Assembly: GCA_013306675.1 (NCBI GenBank)
Contig: JABLUY010000104.1
Location: 55,121-119,120, forward strand
Length of the DNA: 64,000 nt
Reading direction: 5' to 3'
Origin: Thraustochytrium sp. TN22
Lineage: Eukaryota > Sar > Bigyra > Thraustochytrida > Thraustochytriidae
Shown here: positions 44,429-54,254 of the stretch, one piece after another
Layout: each line of letters starts with the position of its first letter
How positions within the stretch are numbered: position 1 is the stretch's first letter
Notes under the pieces: model-generated
Told to the model about the DNA's origin: nothing
What the model saw: the letters and a program-made list of their open reading frames with translations, nothing else
The model's database searches: none
Position numbers and translations under genes: made by a program

Positions 44429-47146
44429 TCAGGTGATGCAGCGCGTGTGAACGACGCTGAGGAGGAAACCGGGGTTGCCCTTGAAGAACTCGCGCAGGCC
44501 CTTTGCGGGGATCATGAGGCAGGTAGTAGTGTCGAGCGCTCGAACATCGAGCTCGTGCGCGCCTCCCTCGAGGACGGCGTCGGCCTCAAGAATCAGGGCG
44601 CCGCGCAGATAGGTGTTGTTGCCGCTGAAGCTGTAGCGCGCCGAGTTGCGGCGCGAGCGCTTGGTCTTGGCGCTGTCAGGGCTGCTCGCAGTGCTGCGAC
44701 TGGCGAGCGAGGACACTGAACCGTTGGGCTGCGTCACGTTGCGCTTGAAGCTGTCGTCGAGCATGAGCTGGGGGTCGAAGCAGCTGACGCGGCCAGACTC
44801 GATGAGGCAGGCGTAGTCGATCGGCGTACCGGCCCTCCACACTTCTTCGCCCTCCGCGAAGGTGCGCCTCTCAAAGATGGTCTCGAGCTGGGTTTTCTGG
44901 GACTCGGTGAGCATGCGCAGGAGGGTGTTGGCGCCGATGGTGGCCCAGCTCCCGCTCTGGCGCATCTCCACGAGCTTATCCATGCGCTGGATGACGTCCG
45001 TCCCCTGGAGCATCCAGTGGAAGTCGCGGCGCTCGAACTTGAGCAGCTTGACGTCCACGATCGCATAAATGTCTGCGGTGCGCAGCGCGTTCCCCGCAAT
45101 GAGCGCCTGCTCACCGAAGTAATCTCCTGCATAGTATGTCTTGACAGTGGCGTTCTTTCGAGCTGCGGTTGTCGCCTCGGGGACCGTCGTCCCGTGGCCG
45201 GACCCGGGGCTCTCCGCGCAGTCGTTGGCGGCGTTGCAGCCCTTCTCCTCCTCTTCGTCGCGCTCCTGCGCATCGCCACAGCCGCCACTGCTCGGCCCAC
45301 CAGCGGCATCAGAGCCCTCCATGATGGAGCTCGGGCTGCCGGCGACCGTGGTCCCGGTGACGCTGGTCCCGGCGTTTCCGTCGCAGCTGATGCTGCCGTT
45401 GCTGTTGCTGCTGTTGCCACTGCTGGTGCTGCTGCTGGTGCCGCTCGGGATGGCAGTGGTTGGGGCCTCGGGCCCGCACATCGTACTATGCGAAACGCGC
45501 ACCTCGCAGCGGCCCGACATGACCGCATAGAAGGAGTTACCAGACTCACCCTTGCGAACGATGCAAGTGCCGGCAGAGAGCTCCTCGACCTTGCAAAAGG
45601 AGAGTACATCCGAAGCGTGCTTGATGGTGAGGTGCGCGAAGAGCGGGATGGATGCAACGAGGTCGAGGATCTCGAGCGCGCGCGAGTTGGGCGGCTCCTC
45701 AACGCCCTCGACTGTGATGGTGTGCTCAACCCCCGGGATGGCGGCGCGCAGCCCAGAGCCGGGCGGAATCTTCTCGAGCGCTGCGTGCACGACGTAGAGA
45801 CGCTGCTTGACATCGTCCGGAAGCGCGCTGAGGGTCTCCATGGGCGTGTGGATAGGTGGCACGCCGGCCTCGTGCAGAATAAGGTCGCTGTGCCACGGGA
45901 AGTCGAGCAGGGCGTCACGGCGACCGGGCGTGAGGACGCCGTCCACGCAGAGCTGCTTGATGCGCGCCGGGTCATTCATGTGGTCCGCCGAGAAGACGAT
46001 GCTCCGTCCGCCGAAAAAGGCCTCGAATCCTACGCACGGGATGGAGTGCAAACTGTAGAAGAACTTGAGGTAGCCGCCGCGACACTTGACCTCATCGCCG
46101 ATATGCACAGGCCGGAAGGCGAAGACGCTGCTGAGAAAGTCCTCGTCCAGGCCCGAAAGCGCCGCGTACTTGCGCAGAAAGCAGCCGTGGATGGTGGGCG
46201 TCGTCATGAGCGTGACCTTGCCTTCCTGCAAGATCTTTTGAAAGGTGCCCGCGTCGTGGTCGGCGTGACAGTGGGTCACGATGACCGCGTCGATCAGCGA
46301 GGGCGCGATGTTGTTTTCTTGCAGCAGCACCGAGGAATTGGGCGGCGGGTCAACCATGAGGCCCCGCCGGTTGATCCATAGCACGTAACCCGAGGTGGAA
46401 CCCTTCGGATCGAAGCCGTGCGAACTTCCCAGCACGGTGACGCCAAAGACAGGCGGCTTGAAAAGCGCAGCGGCTGGCGCCGCCTCCAGCCGAGGCACGT
46501 GTGGAATACGCACGCGCTGCTCGACGCTGGCAATTTCGTTGCCGCCCGAGTCGAAGACGTGGTAGCGCTGCGCCTCGGGCGAGTGCCAGATCTCCACGAA
46601 AGACGAGCCGTCATCGCTGCTCAGGCGGACCCGGCCCGTATCCTCGTTGAACACAGCGAAAGTCAGCAGCAGGTCCACGGTGATGAGCTTGTCTCCAAAG
46701 TGGCGAAAGTACTCGAGCTCCTTGTTCAGGTCCGGTCGCATGTGTTTCGGGTAGTCCGGCGCGAAGTCCACCTCTGGGTCCCACTCGCGCGGGCCAAGAA
46801 GCGTCTCCTGAAAGACATTCTGTATCCGCGTCTTGACGTCCTCGTCTTTGACCACCAGGCACACGCGCTTGCCGTTCTTGAAGAAGAAGTTGCAGTACGC
46901 GGGGAACTCGAACTCAGCCACGTTAACGCCCTGGCTCGGGCCAAACTTCTTCACGAAGCGCTCGGGCGGTACCACGAAGAAGGCCGGGATGCCCAAGCCA
47001 AGCACCATGCTGTCCTTGATGGTCTCGGGCGGGATGCCAAACTGAATCGGCCCGATCTCCGTCATGACAATCTTGCCCCCGCGCGGCAGGTCGAAGACCA
47101 CCTGCTGCGCCATGCCGCTGCCGGCATCTTGCGCGGCCTCGTTCAT
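44429..47146 (-). CDS. Metallo-beta-lactamase-type phosphodiesterase with two cyclic-nucleotide-binding domains
   Basis: The 905-residue product has a metallo-beta-lactamase-fold domain at about 235-460. Its metal site is THCHADHDAG (His292, His294, Asp296, His297), with likely further ligands His367, Asp388 and His433. A cNMP-binding domain follows at about 492-715. Its phosphate-binding cassette YFGEQALIAGNALRTADIYA (676-695) keeps the FGE and the Arg that binds the cyclic phosphate. A second cNBD-like domain (about 738-890) has no FGE or Arg. A Ser/Gly/Asn-rich insert of about 115 residues (552-667) splits the first cNBD. The arrangement matches Dictyostelium GbpA/GbpB, phosphodiesterases stimulated by cyclic nucleotides. 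It probably hydrolyses cAMP or cGMP under allosteric control. Confidence 0.85.
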   Translation of the reverse strand: MNEAAQDAGSGMAQQVVFDLPRGGKIVMTEIGPIQFGIPPETIKDSMVLGLGIPAFFVVPPERFVKKFGPSQGVNVAEFEFPAYCNFFFKNGKRVCLVVKDEDVKTRIQNVFQETLLGPREWDPEVDFAPDYPKHMRPDLNKELEYFRHFGDKLITVDLLLTFAVFNEDTGRVRLSSDDGSSFVEIWHSPEAQRYHVFDSGGNEIASVEQRVRIPHVPRLEAAPAAALFKPPVFGVTVLGSSHGFDPKGSTSGYVLWINRRGLMVDPPPNSSVLLQENNIAPSLIDAVIVTHCHADHDAGTFQKILQEGKVTLMTTPTIHGCFLRKYAALSGLDEDFLSSVFAFRPVHIGDEVKCRGGYLKFFYSLHSIPCVGFEAFFGGRSIVFSADHMNDPARIKQLCVDGVLTPGRRDALLDFPWHSDLILHEAGVPPIHTPMETLSALPDDVKQRLYVVHAALEKIPPGSGLRAAIPGVEHTITVEGVEEPPNSRALEILDLVASIPLFAHLTIKHASDVLSFCKVEELSAGTCIVRKGESGNSFYAVMSGRCEVRVSHSTMCGPEAPTTAIPSGTSSSTSSGNSSNSNGSISCDGNAGTSVTGTTVAGSPSSIMEGSDAAGGPSSGGCGDAQERDEEEEKGCNAANDCAESPGSGHGTTVPEATTAARKNATVKTYYAGDYFGEQALIAGNALRTADIYAIVDVKLLKFERRDFHWMLQGTDVIQRMDKLVEMRQSGSWATIGANTLLRMLTESQKTQLETIFERRTFAEGEEVWRAGTPIDYACLIESGRVSCFDPQLMLDDSFKRNVTQPNGSVSSLASRSTASSPDSAKTKRSRRNSARYSFSGNNTYLRGALILEADAVLEGGAHELDVRALDTTTCLMIPAKGLREFFKGNPGFLLSVVHTRCIT

Positions 47147-48525
47147 GACGGCGCCCCGCGTCGCAGCGCGCCGCTGCGTGCCGCGGCTGCCGCCGACGCT
47201 GCCGCCGCCGCCGCCGCAGTCTCTGCCGCGGACTGTCTGTCGCGCGCCGATTTCCGCGCGCCGATTTCCGCGCGCCTCGAGGAGCGCTCCGCAGCGCGCT
47301 CCTCACCTCTGCACGCGCGAAGCTCCACGCGCACGCTCGCACGCGCCAGGCCTTGGACGCGGCCGTGCAGCACCTCGAAGTGCGAGCTCCACTCCAAGTC
47401 CAACTCGCTCCGGTGCTCCCCTAGCCAGCCAGCTATATGCTGGCCACCCCTCGACGCACGACACGCTCGAGAGGCCTGCACGCTCCGCGCTCCCCTCCGC
47501 GGTGCAGCAGCACTGCGCACTGCTCCGCGCGAGCAGCTTGGGGGCTGTCGCCGCTGCTCCAGCGCCGCAGCGCCGCCGCCCTTTTCCTCTCCTCGCCTCG
47601 CCTGGGTGGCTGGCTGGCTGACGCCTCGCGCGCACGACCGATGCGTTGCGTTACGCACGCAGGACAGCAACACTTGAGCAGAGCTGTGCGTTGACTTCCT
47701 CTTCCTTTCCCCTCCCCGCCCCAAGGACCTGCCAATGCTGCGGGTGCCGAGGCCCCGCCTGGAACCGCGCAGCGTCAAGGCAGCCAGGTTGGCTGCCTGC
47801 CTGCAGCTCACCGGCTCGGTGTCTCCATGCGTGCTCGCCTCGCCGCCGCTGCAGCGGCGCGATGGCCTCGGCGGGCGGCAGCCGGCGACCTTCATCTCGT
47901 CGCGTCTAAAACGGTGTGTACCACCCTGACCACTGCACGAAACACGGCGCACCCCCGCCGCTGCCCCCTTTCGGCAGTGGACACCGGCGACCCGAGTAGA
48001 GCGGGCTTCGCCTGGTGGGGGGCACGTTCGACCTTGCGCAATGCCCTCAACGGAATGGAATGGCCCGACTTGGAGACAGCAATTCTTTACTTCTTGCCTA
48101 ACGCAGCGTCGAAGGAGGGCGCATTAACGTTAGCGCAGCCGCATTAGCGCAGCGACGAAGGAGGGCGCACCGAGCTTGCCATAAAGGTTTACGAGTAAGC
48201 GAAGGGGGTCTTCGGGCTCGCACTGCACGCGCGCCGGGGTACCGTGCAGTGCGAGATGGCCGGCTACGCTTTGAAGATCACGGAGCGGGAAAGAGGGAAG
48301 GGCCCGTGCTGAGCTTGACAGCCTCTGAGTCCGGGAGAGGGAGGGCTCGCTCGTTTTTGAGCGACGCGAGGCGAGGCGAGGCGAGGCGAGGCGAGGCGAG
48401 GCGAAGCGAGCGGCGGTAAACCTGCAAAGAAGCGCAGAGCGAGCAAGCGCTAGCGGGCGAGCGAGCGAGCGAGCGAGCAAGCAAGCGCCCAGGCGAGCAG
48501 CTTCCAGCGCATCCAGGCCGTCAGG
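47147..48525. other. Intergenic region upstream of the phosphodiesterase
   Basis: No gene is supported in 1.4 kb. Frames on both strands are Arg/Ala/Ser-rich. The right end carries (GGCGA)n at 48362-48406 and (GAGC)n at about 48450-48482, upstream of the small gene at 48526. Confidence 0.55.
48362..48482 (+). repeat. (GGCGA)n pentamers followed by (GAGC)n tetramers
   Basis: Seven or so GGCGA units (48367-48402) and then a GAGC run (about 48452-48478) precede the ATG at 48526, all on its coding strand. Confidence 0.88.
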
Positions 48526-48750
48526 ATGAACAGTGAGGTCATCGGCGGCCCGCCCGAGGGCGCTTACGCCTCGCAGAGTGTCTCGGACGCTGTGCGGAAC
48601 CGCAGCAAGGGCGCCATCAAGCGTCTGCGTACGCGCGTTTCCAACGCCATGATCAGCCGCAAGAAGCTCGAGGCCAAGCTCGACAAGTCCCGCTACGTCT
48701 TCGAGGAGGGCGGCCAGCCTCCCGCGCGCCGCGACTCCTGGTCGGCGTGA
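48526..48750 (+). CDS. Small basic protein, 74 residues, unrecognised
   Basis: The product has a Ser/Gln-rich start (MNSEVIGGPPEGAYASQSVS) followed by a basic, probably helical stretch (DAVRNRSKGAIKRLRTRVSN, SRKKLEAKLDKSRYVFEEGG) and a short tail. Residue mix differs from local shadow frames, and pentamer and tetramer tracts lie upstream as before other genes here. It may be the first exon of a longer gene, but no obvious continuation is seen. No family is recognised. Confidence 0.55.
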   Translation: MNSEVIGGPPEGAYASQSVSDAVRNRSKGAIKRLRTRVSNAMISRKKLEAKLDKSRYVFEEGGQPPARRDSWSA

Positions 48751-49174
48751 GGCGTGCCCCGTTCCTTCGGCGCCGCTTGGAGCTTCGCGTCGGCCACATG
48801 CACGAGCAGCAGCATCTTTTAGACTATGACAATCATCTTGACGACTATAACTTACGCATTCGACCTCAGGTGGCCAGGCTCGATGAAGGTGAGCTTTGGC
48901 GGCCGCCTCGGAGGCGATGTTGTGATCTCTCCTCTCTCTCTCTCTCCCCATCTTTTCTCGTCCCTGTCTCTTGTGGCTGCCATAGCTTCGCTGCGGCGCC
49001 GCCGAGGTCAGACCTTCTACGCTCGCGTGCAGACGCTCGCTCGAGAGCGGGCGGCAGGTGTGGCGTAGGCAGCGTGCAGTGGTCCGCGCGTAGCCGTCGG
49101 CGCTGTCGTGCAGTGAGACGTTCCTCGCGCTCAAGCTAGCTAGCTAGCTAGCTAGCTAGAGCTTGGTGGAGATC
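48751..49174. other. Intergenic region upstream of the PLP homeostasis gene
   Basis: A TC-rich run (CTCTCTCTCTCTC) lies at about 48929-48948 and a pure (GCTA)n run at 49134-49159. No gene is seen. Confidence 0.6.
49134..49159 (+). repeat. (AGCT)n/(GCTA)n microsatellite directly before a gene start
   Basis: Six units of AGCTAGCT end 15 bases before the ATG at 49175. The repeat is self-complementary. Confidence 0.92.
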
Positions 49175-50062
49175 ATGAGCGCGGCGGCGTCGGGATCAGG
49201 GGTGGCCGCGGCGCTGCGCAGCGTGCGCGGGCGCATCACCGAGCTGTGCGGGCAGCTGGGACGCGCGGAGCCAACGCTGGTGGCGGTGAGCAAGACGAAG
49301 CCAGACGAGATGGTAGTGGAGGCGTACGAGGCCGGGCAGCGGCACTTCGGCGAGAACTACGTGCAGGAGCTGTGCGGCAAGGCGCCCAATCTGCCTTCCG
49401 ACATCAAGTGGCACTTCATCGGTATGCTGCAGAGCAACAAGGCGAAGCAGGTCGCGTCGCTGCCCAACTTGTACATGGTGGAGAGCGTGCATTCGGTGAA
49501 GCTTGCGAATCAGCTCAACAAGAACGTGCCGGAGGACCGCCCCGAGAAGCTGCGCGTGCTGGTGCAGGTCAACACGAGTGGGGAGGACAGCAAGAGCGGC
49601 GTGGAGCCCACAGAGTGTGTGGGCCTCGTCTCGCACGTGCTTAAGGAGTGCTCTAACCTGCAATTCGCCGGGCTTATGACCATTGGCCGTCTCGGCGACA
49701 TCTCGCCGGAGTGCTTCGACCTGCTGTGCAAGTGCAAGGAGGACGTTCTGGCCGCGCACCCGGAGCTCAAGGACATGCCGTTTGAGATGTCTATGGGCAT
49801 GAGCAATGACTACGATATCGCTATCAAGCACGGCTCCACGAGCGTCCGCGTCGGAAGCAGCATCTTCGGGTCGCGCTCGTACGAGCCCGGTAAGAGCCCG
49901 GAGGAGGTGCTCAAGGCCCGCCAGGAAGAGGAGGCCGCAAAGAAGGAAGCCGCTCCGACCGAGGCCGGCGCTAGCACGGCCGGCGCGACCGCCGAGGCAG
50001 ACGCATCCAAGCCCGAGGCCGCGACACCGCCGCCGCCTGCCGCTTCGTCTTCCTCCTCATGA
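49175..50062 (+). CDS. Pyridoxal phosphate homeostasis protein (PLPBP/YggS family)
   Basis: The 295-residue product starts MSAAASGSGV. The PLP-binding lysine is in LVAVSKTKP (Lys40), followed by AGQRHFGENYVQE, KWHFIGMLQSNKAK, VQVNTSGEDSKSGV, GLMTIGR and FEMSMGMSNDYDIAI with SVRVGSSIFGSR, all family motifs in order. It is a fold-type III PLP carrier that buffers free PLP and has no known catalytic reaction. The last 45-50 residues (Ala/Glu/Pro/Ser-rich, from about 250) are not part of the fold and are unusual for the family. No ATG lies in frame shortly upstream, so 49175 is the start. Confidence 0.95.
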   Translation: MSAAASGSGVAAALRSVRGRITELCGQLGRAEPTLVAVSKTKPDEMVVEAYEAGQRHFGENYVQELCGKAPNLPSDIKWHFIGMLQSNKAKQVASLPNLYMVESVHSVKLANQLNKNVPEDRPEKLRVLVQVNTSGEDSKSGVEPTECVGLVSHVLKECSNLQFAGLMTIGRLGDISPECFDLLCKCKEDVLAAHPELKDMPFEMSMGMSNDYDIAIKHGSTSVRVGSSIFGSRSYEPGKSPEEVLKARQEEEAAKKEAAPTEAGASTAGATAEADASKPEAATPPPPAASSSSS

Positions 50063-50227
50063 AGTGCACACGAAGCAAAGCCATAGCGAAACGTCACGGT
50101 GCAGTGTGCGGTGCTGTGACATGAAAACAGAAGAAGAACACAGATCGGAAAGGTCGGGTTGTTGCTACTTGTACGATCGTCGGGCGCCTCAGGGCGGGTG
50201 AAGTTATGCGCGCCCAGAGGGAGCTTA

Positions 50228-52273
50228 CTACATGTCGAGCTGGTCCCAGGAGCCGAGCTGAGACGCCTTGGCAGGCTTGCCCTTGCCCTTGGGGCCCTTT
50301 TCAACCTTTTTGAGCTTGGCAATGGTCGCGTTCATGCGCGACTTCTTCGCGGATGAAGCCTTGTCGGCATTGCGCTGCCGCTTCGCGCGCGGCCGCTTGC
50401 CGGCGGCCTTGCTGCCGGCAGCCTGCTGCTTGCCGCGCTTGCCAGCGGCAGCGGCAGGGCCCTTGGACTCCTCCTCCTCCTCCTCCTCCACCTCCTCGTT
50501 GTCTTCCTGCTCGCCGTCGTCGCCCTCGCCGTTGCCAGCCTCCTCGCCCTCGTCGATGCCCTCGTTGTCGTCGGCCTCCACACTGCCGGCATCCTCGTCG
50601 TCCTCGTCATTGTCCTGCTCGGTAATGAAACCGAACTCCTTCTGCGGGAGAAGCGAGAAGTCCTGGACCGGCAGCTGAATACGCTTGGCCAAGTTGTCAC
50701 CATCAGCCTCGTCGTCCTCGTCGTCTTCGTCGTCCTCGTCGTCGTCCTCCAGCGCCTCCGCGCGCTTCTTCTTGCCAACGGCGACCGCCGAGGAAGAGGA
50801 AGAGGAAGAGGAAGAGGAGCTGGAGACGGCCACGGTCTTGCCAGCAGCGGCGACGGCCTGGCCCTCCTCGCCGTCGTCCTCGCCGCCCGAGGAGGCAGGC
50901 GGGGGCACAAAGTAGGGGATACGGCCACGCTGCAGATCGTAGATGACCCTTTGCGCGATGCTGCGAATGTCGGGCTCGCCCTTCTTGAGCAGACGGCCGC
51001 GCTTGTAGGCGAGCTGCGAGAGGAAGTCTTCGGCGTCGACCCAGGAGTCGATGCCATAAGTGCGGCGGATGTACTCGGGCTGCACGCGGTCGAGCATGAA
51101 AGGGATATAGTCGTCGGGGCTTTCGAGGCGCTCCGCGCGGACGACGCCCTTGAAGACGACCTCGGCCTCGCTGTCCTCGTTCGGGTAGACGATGCCGGGG
51201 CAGTCAATGAGGAAGACACGCTTGAAGAGCGTAATGTACTGCCAGACTTTGGTCTCGCCCGGGATGGGCGCCACCTTGCACACGTTCTTGGAGCGCAGCG
51301 TGTTGATGATGGAGCTCTTACCAGCGTTCGGGTAGCCGATGAAGCCGACGCTAATCTGCTTCTTCTCGGGGTGCAGAAGCGCGAACTGGCGCAGGAGCTG
51401 GATGAGTGCGCCCTTGCCAAAGGGCTTGGTCATGTTGGCGTGGAAGGCCAGCGTCGGGTACTCCTCGGAGAGAATGCGCACCCAGCGGCGCGTGACCCAA
51501 GTCGGCACGAGGTCGACCTTGTTGAGCACAAAGATGAGGTGCTTGTGCGTCTTCTCCTTGCGCAGATAGGTCTCGACGCGCTTGGACCGCGTGCCGAGAG
51601 GGTCGCGCACATCGAGGACCTGGATGACCACGTCACTACAGTCAAGAACCTTGTAGAGCTCCTGCCAGATGCGCTTGCTCTGGCCCTTCTCAAAGACCTT
51701 CTCGCGCATGGCGATGGCGCCGCCGCGCGCGTCCAGGCCGGCGCCGCCCGCCTCGGCCTCCTCCATGGCCGTCTCGAAGGAGGACGCCTTCTTGTTGGCG
51801 TCCTCGACCAGGCCGCTGAGCGAGGCGGCCGAGAGCTTGGCCCGCTTGCGCTGCCGCTTCGGGCCGAAGACGCTCTCGTAGCTCTCAGAGGACAGCAGGT
51901 GCATGCGCGCCTCCTTCTTGGAGTCCGTGAGCAGACTCATGGGCAGGCGCCGCTGGTTGAGCACGACCGTATACGGGTCGGCGACCTTCTCGGCCATCTG
52001 CTCGCGGAAGTTCTCCAGCTCCTTCTGCCCCACCACGCGCGTGTTACCGAACCAGCGCCGGTTGGGCGCAATGCGCGACATCTTCTCCATGGGCTTGTTG
52101 CCCGTGCGGTTCCTGCTCATGAAGTCGCCGCCCACGATGCGGCCCTGCTTGTTGCGAATCGGCGCGCCGCCCCGGTACATGTTGAGCCGCTTGATCGTCG
52201 CCTTGGACCGCCCGCCATTGCCCTTGCCCGGCGCCTTGCGGTCCGGGTTCGACGACGACTGGCTGCGCCCCAT
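50228..52273 (-). CDS. Nucleolar GTP-binding protein 2 (NOG2/GNL2)
   Basis: The 681-residue product begins with the conserved NOG2 N-terminus ([40 protein letters not shown]). The GTPase motifs are in circularly permuted order: NKVD in [10 protein letters not shown] (about 250), then P-loop [11 protein letters not shown] (about 309), IPGETKV, and DCPG in [10 protein letters not shown] (about 355). This order defines the YlqF/YawG GTPases. In yeast Nog2 joins the pre-60S particle in the nucleus and controls its export. The C-terminal 200 residues are acidic and then Lys/Arg-rich. The ATG at 52273 gives the family start; the frame upstream is unrelated. Confidence 0.95.
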   Translation of the reverse strand: MGRSQSSSNPDRKAPGKGNGGRSKATIKRLNMYRGGAPIRNKQGRIVGGDFMSRNRTGNKPMEKMSRIAPNRRWFGNTRVVGQKELENFREQMAEKVADPYTVVLNQRRLPMSLLTDSKKEARMHLLSSESYESVFGPKRQRKRAKLSAASLSGLVEDANKKASSFETAMEEAEAGGAGLDARGGAIAMREKVFEKGQSKRIWQELYKVLDCSDVVIQVLDVRDPLGTRSKRVETYLRKEKTHKHLIFVLNKVDLVPTWVTRRWVRILSEEYPTLAFHANMTKPFGKGALIQLLRQFALLHPEKKQISVGFIGYPNAGKSSIINTLRSKNVCKVAPIPGETKVWQYITLFKRVFLIDCPGIVYPNEDSEAEVVFKGVVRAERLESPDDYIPFMLDRVQPEYIRRTYGIDSWVDAEDFLSQLAYKRGRLLKKGEPDIRSIAQRVIYDLQRGRIPYFVPPPASSGGEDDGEEGQAVAAAGKTVAVSSSSSSSSSSSSAVAVGKKKRAEALEDDDEDDEDDEDDEADGDNLAKRIQLPVQDFSLLPQKEFGFITEQDNDEDDEDAGSVEADDNEGIDEGEEAGNGEGDDGEQEDNEEVEEEEEEESKGPAAAAGKRGKQQAAGSKAAGKRPRAKRQRNADKASSAKKSRMNATIAKLKKVEKGPKGKGKPAKASQLGSWDQLDM

Positions 52274-53126
52274 GATGCCTTGCGCGCCGTGCGCGCCCCG
52301 CCCCCACGCGAGGCGACTTTCTCTCTGCCCTGCTGCAACGCAGACAGCGGCCGCCTCGCTCCACCGCCGCACGCCGCCCCGCCCCGCTCGCTCCCGCCGC
52401 CCGACCGCCGCCGCGCGCGCGACGGACACGAGAAAGTAGTTCTGCGGCGCCACCACCGGTTCTGAGCCAACCAGGACTGGGCCGCTTTCACGCGAGTTGG
52501 GCCGCTTCGGTTGGGCCGGGCGCCGCCCGCCGCTGCGATCAATAGACCGCTTAGATCCGTTATGGCGAAGTCACGCTCGGGCCGAGACGGCCACGGGTGA
52601 CATGGGGCACTGCATGCACAGGCTGCCTGTCAGGCGACTCACAAGTCGTGGCACGTTAGCTAGCTAACTAGCCTGAGTTGCGACGACGCCGGGTTCAAGT
52701 ATTGGCAGTGAGTCGCGCGCACGTGCAAGCGGGCAGCCATCTTTTCCGCGCGGCCAGGCTGTGAGAGAGGAGTGCATTGCGCCGCGAGCCGTGCAACTCT
52801 GAACTAGGCCTAGGTTAGGCCTAGCTAGGCTAAGGCCTAACTGTGAATTAGTTTAAGCGACCTGAGAAGGATACAAGCGGAAAGGTGGCTTGAGAGGATA
52901 GGTGGAGCGGGCGAGCAGGAGGGAGAACGAGAAGACCCCGGCTCGCGCGGCTCGGCGGCCCGGCGCTGAAGAGCGCTGAAGAGGCTCGTTGCCGACCAGG
53001 GACTCGCGGCTCGGCCCGGCGTAGAGTTGCAAAGGCTCGCGGCCAGCAGTCGGTCTCGCGCTCAGCATAACAAAAAGTGCCCACCGCCGCCGCCCGCCGT
53101 TGGCTCGCGTGCACAGCTAGCTCACG
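52274..53126. other. Divergent promoter region
   Basis: No gene is seen between GNL2 and the gene at 53127. A palindromic cluster of TAGGCCTA elements is at 52802-52842, GTTAGCTAGCTAAC at 52656-52669, and an AGCTAGCT motif lies 6 bases before the ATG at 53127. Confidence 0.6.
52802..52842. promoter_or_regulatory. Palindromic cluster of TAGGCCTA elements (putative regulatory)
   Basis: Three AGGCCT palindromes and one CTAGCTAG-like centre occur within about 40 bases. GTTAGGCCT and AGGCCTAAC form a perfect inverted repeat with 9-base arms and a 10-base spacer. Position in a divergent promoter suggests a protein-binding site, but no factor is known. Confidence 0.45.
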
Positions 53127-54254
53127 ATGGCAGCCGTGAGGCGCGAGGGCGAGGCGCAGGAGCTGACGCAGGAAGGGCGGCTGAAGAAGTCTTGGCGCTT
53201 CTACAGACGCACGGGCGCGCTGTGGACGGACCCATACCACCTGCACGAGCGCGAACGCAAGTGGAGCGAGCGACCAGACTTGGATGCCAGATATGAGGCA
53301 CACCTGGAGCGCGTGAAGCGCGGGGAGGAAGCCGAGGAGCGCACTCGCATCCTTCAAGAGAAACAGCGTGCTCGCAAGATCCGGGCGAGGCTGCACTTGC
53401 GGCAGGTGGAGAACGCGGACGCGGAGGGCCGCGAGCCGCCCCGAACGGAGCGCGACGGTAGGCATGACAGCGCGCGACGCATCCTGCGCGACAAGCGCCA
53501 GCGCGCACCAGAGCACTCGCACAAATTGAAGACGGGCGAGCACTGCCGCGCCGAGGGCTTTCTGTGGAGCAGTCTCAAGCACGTGCCGCAGAGCCGGCTG
53601 CACCTGGTGCTAAATGAGCACATTATTAGCAAGGATCGCAAGGCGTTGGATGCCATCGACAGGCGGCTTGAGGCGGAGCGGGCACAGCACGAGGAGCGCG
53701 CGCGGCTTGCGCAGGACCGCATCCACGCCCTGCAACGCGGCTTCCAAGCGCAGCAGGACGCCAACGACCGGCGTAACTCCAAGGCGGGCTTGCCTTCGCC
53801 GCCGCGCCGCCGCGCCACAGTTCCAGCCTCTCGCGACGCACGTCCACGGTCCGCCGTGCCGCGCCTTGGACCGCCCGCAGGCCTTTCCAAGGGCGCGCTC
53901 GTGATGGAGAAGAGCGGGCTCTTGCACGTCGACACGGTGTCCTGCAGCAGACTCGGGGACTATGCCGCGGCGGAGGAGCGGAGGCGGCCTTCCGTGGGCG
54001 GCGCGCGCGCCATGGTGCAGGCGGCGACGCCCCGCGTGGTCTTCGCCTCGGTGTCGCCCTCGCTCGACGGCGAGGACTCCTCCATCGTCTTCGACACGGC
54101 GACAGAGGATGCGACGAGCACGACTTCAACCTTGTCGAACGCGCCCTTGGGACCTGGGACATCCCTGTGCGACCCCGCGGTGGTCCGCCATGAGATCGAG
54201 GCCTTTGAGGACCACCTGCGCGGCCTCCCGGGCCTGAAGCCCTTCTACATGTAA
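53127..54254 (+). CDS. Unrecognised charged, coiled-coil-like protein, 375 residues
   Basis: The N-terminal part has KKSWRFYRRTGALWTDPYHL (about 20-39), followed by a strongly charged helical stretch (about 55-130), then FLWSSLKHVPQSRLHLVLNE (about 143-162) and another helix (SKDRKALDAIDRRLEAERAQ). The C-terminal half is Pro/Arg/Ser-rich, ending EIEAFEDHLRGLPGLKPFYM. No domain is recognised. The pattern (short aromatic motif, then long charged helices) is seen in many axonemal and cytoskeletal proteins, but this is only an impression. The ATG follows an AGCTAGCT motif. Confidence 0.75.
   Translation: MAAVRREGEAQELTQEGRLKKSWRFYRRTGALWTDPYHLHERERKWSERPDLDARYEAHLERVKRGEEAEERTRILQEKQRARKIRARLHLRQVENADAEGREPPRTERDGRHDSARRILRDKRQRAPEHSHKLKTGEHCRAEGFLWSSLKHVPQSRLHLVLNEHIISKDRKALDAIDRRLEAERAQHEERARLAQDRIHALQRGFQAQQDANDRRNSKAGLPSPPRRRATVPASRDARPRSAVPRLGPPAGLSKGALVMEKSGLLHVDTVSCSRLGDYAAAEERRRPSVGGARAMVQAATPRVVFASVSPSLDGEDSSIVFDTATEDATSTTSTLSNAPLGPGTSLCDPAVVRHEIEAFEDHLRGLPGLKPFYM

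Noticed and set aside
48130-49134. 334-residue minus-strand frame opposite the small gene at 48526
   Set aside because: It spans microsatellites and gives repeated Ala-Ser-Pro-Arg-Leu; the plus-strand 74-residue frame has better composition.
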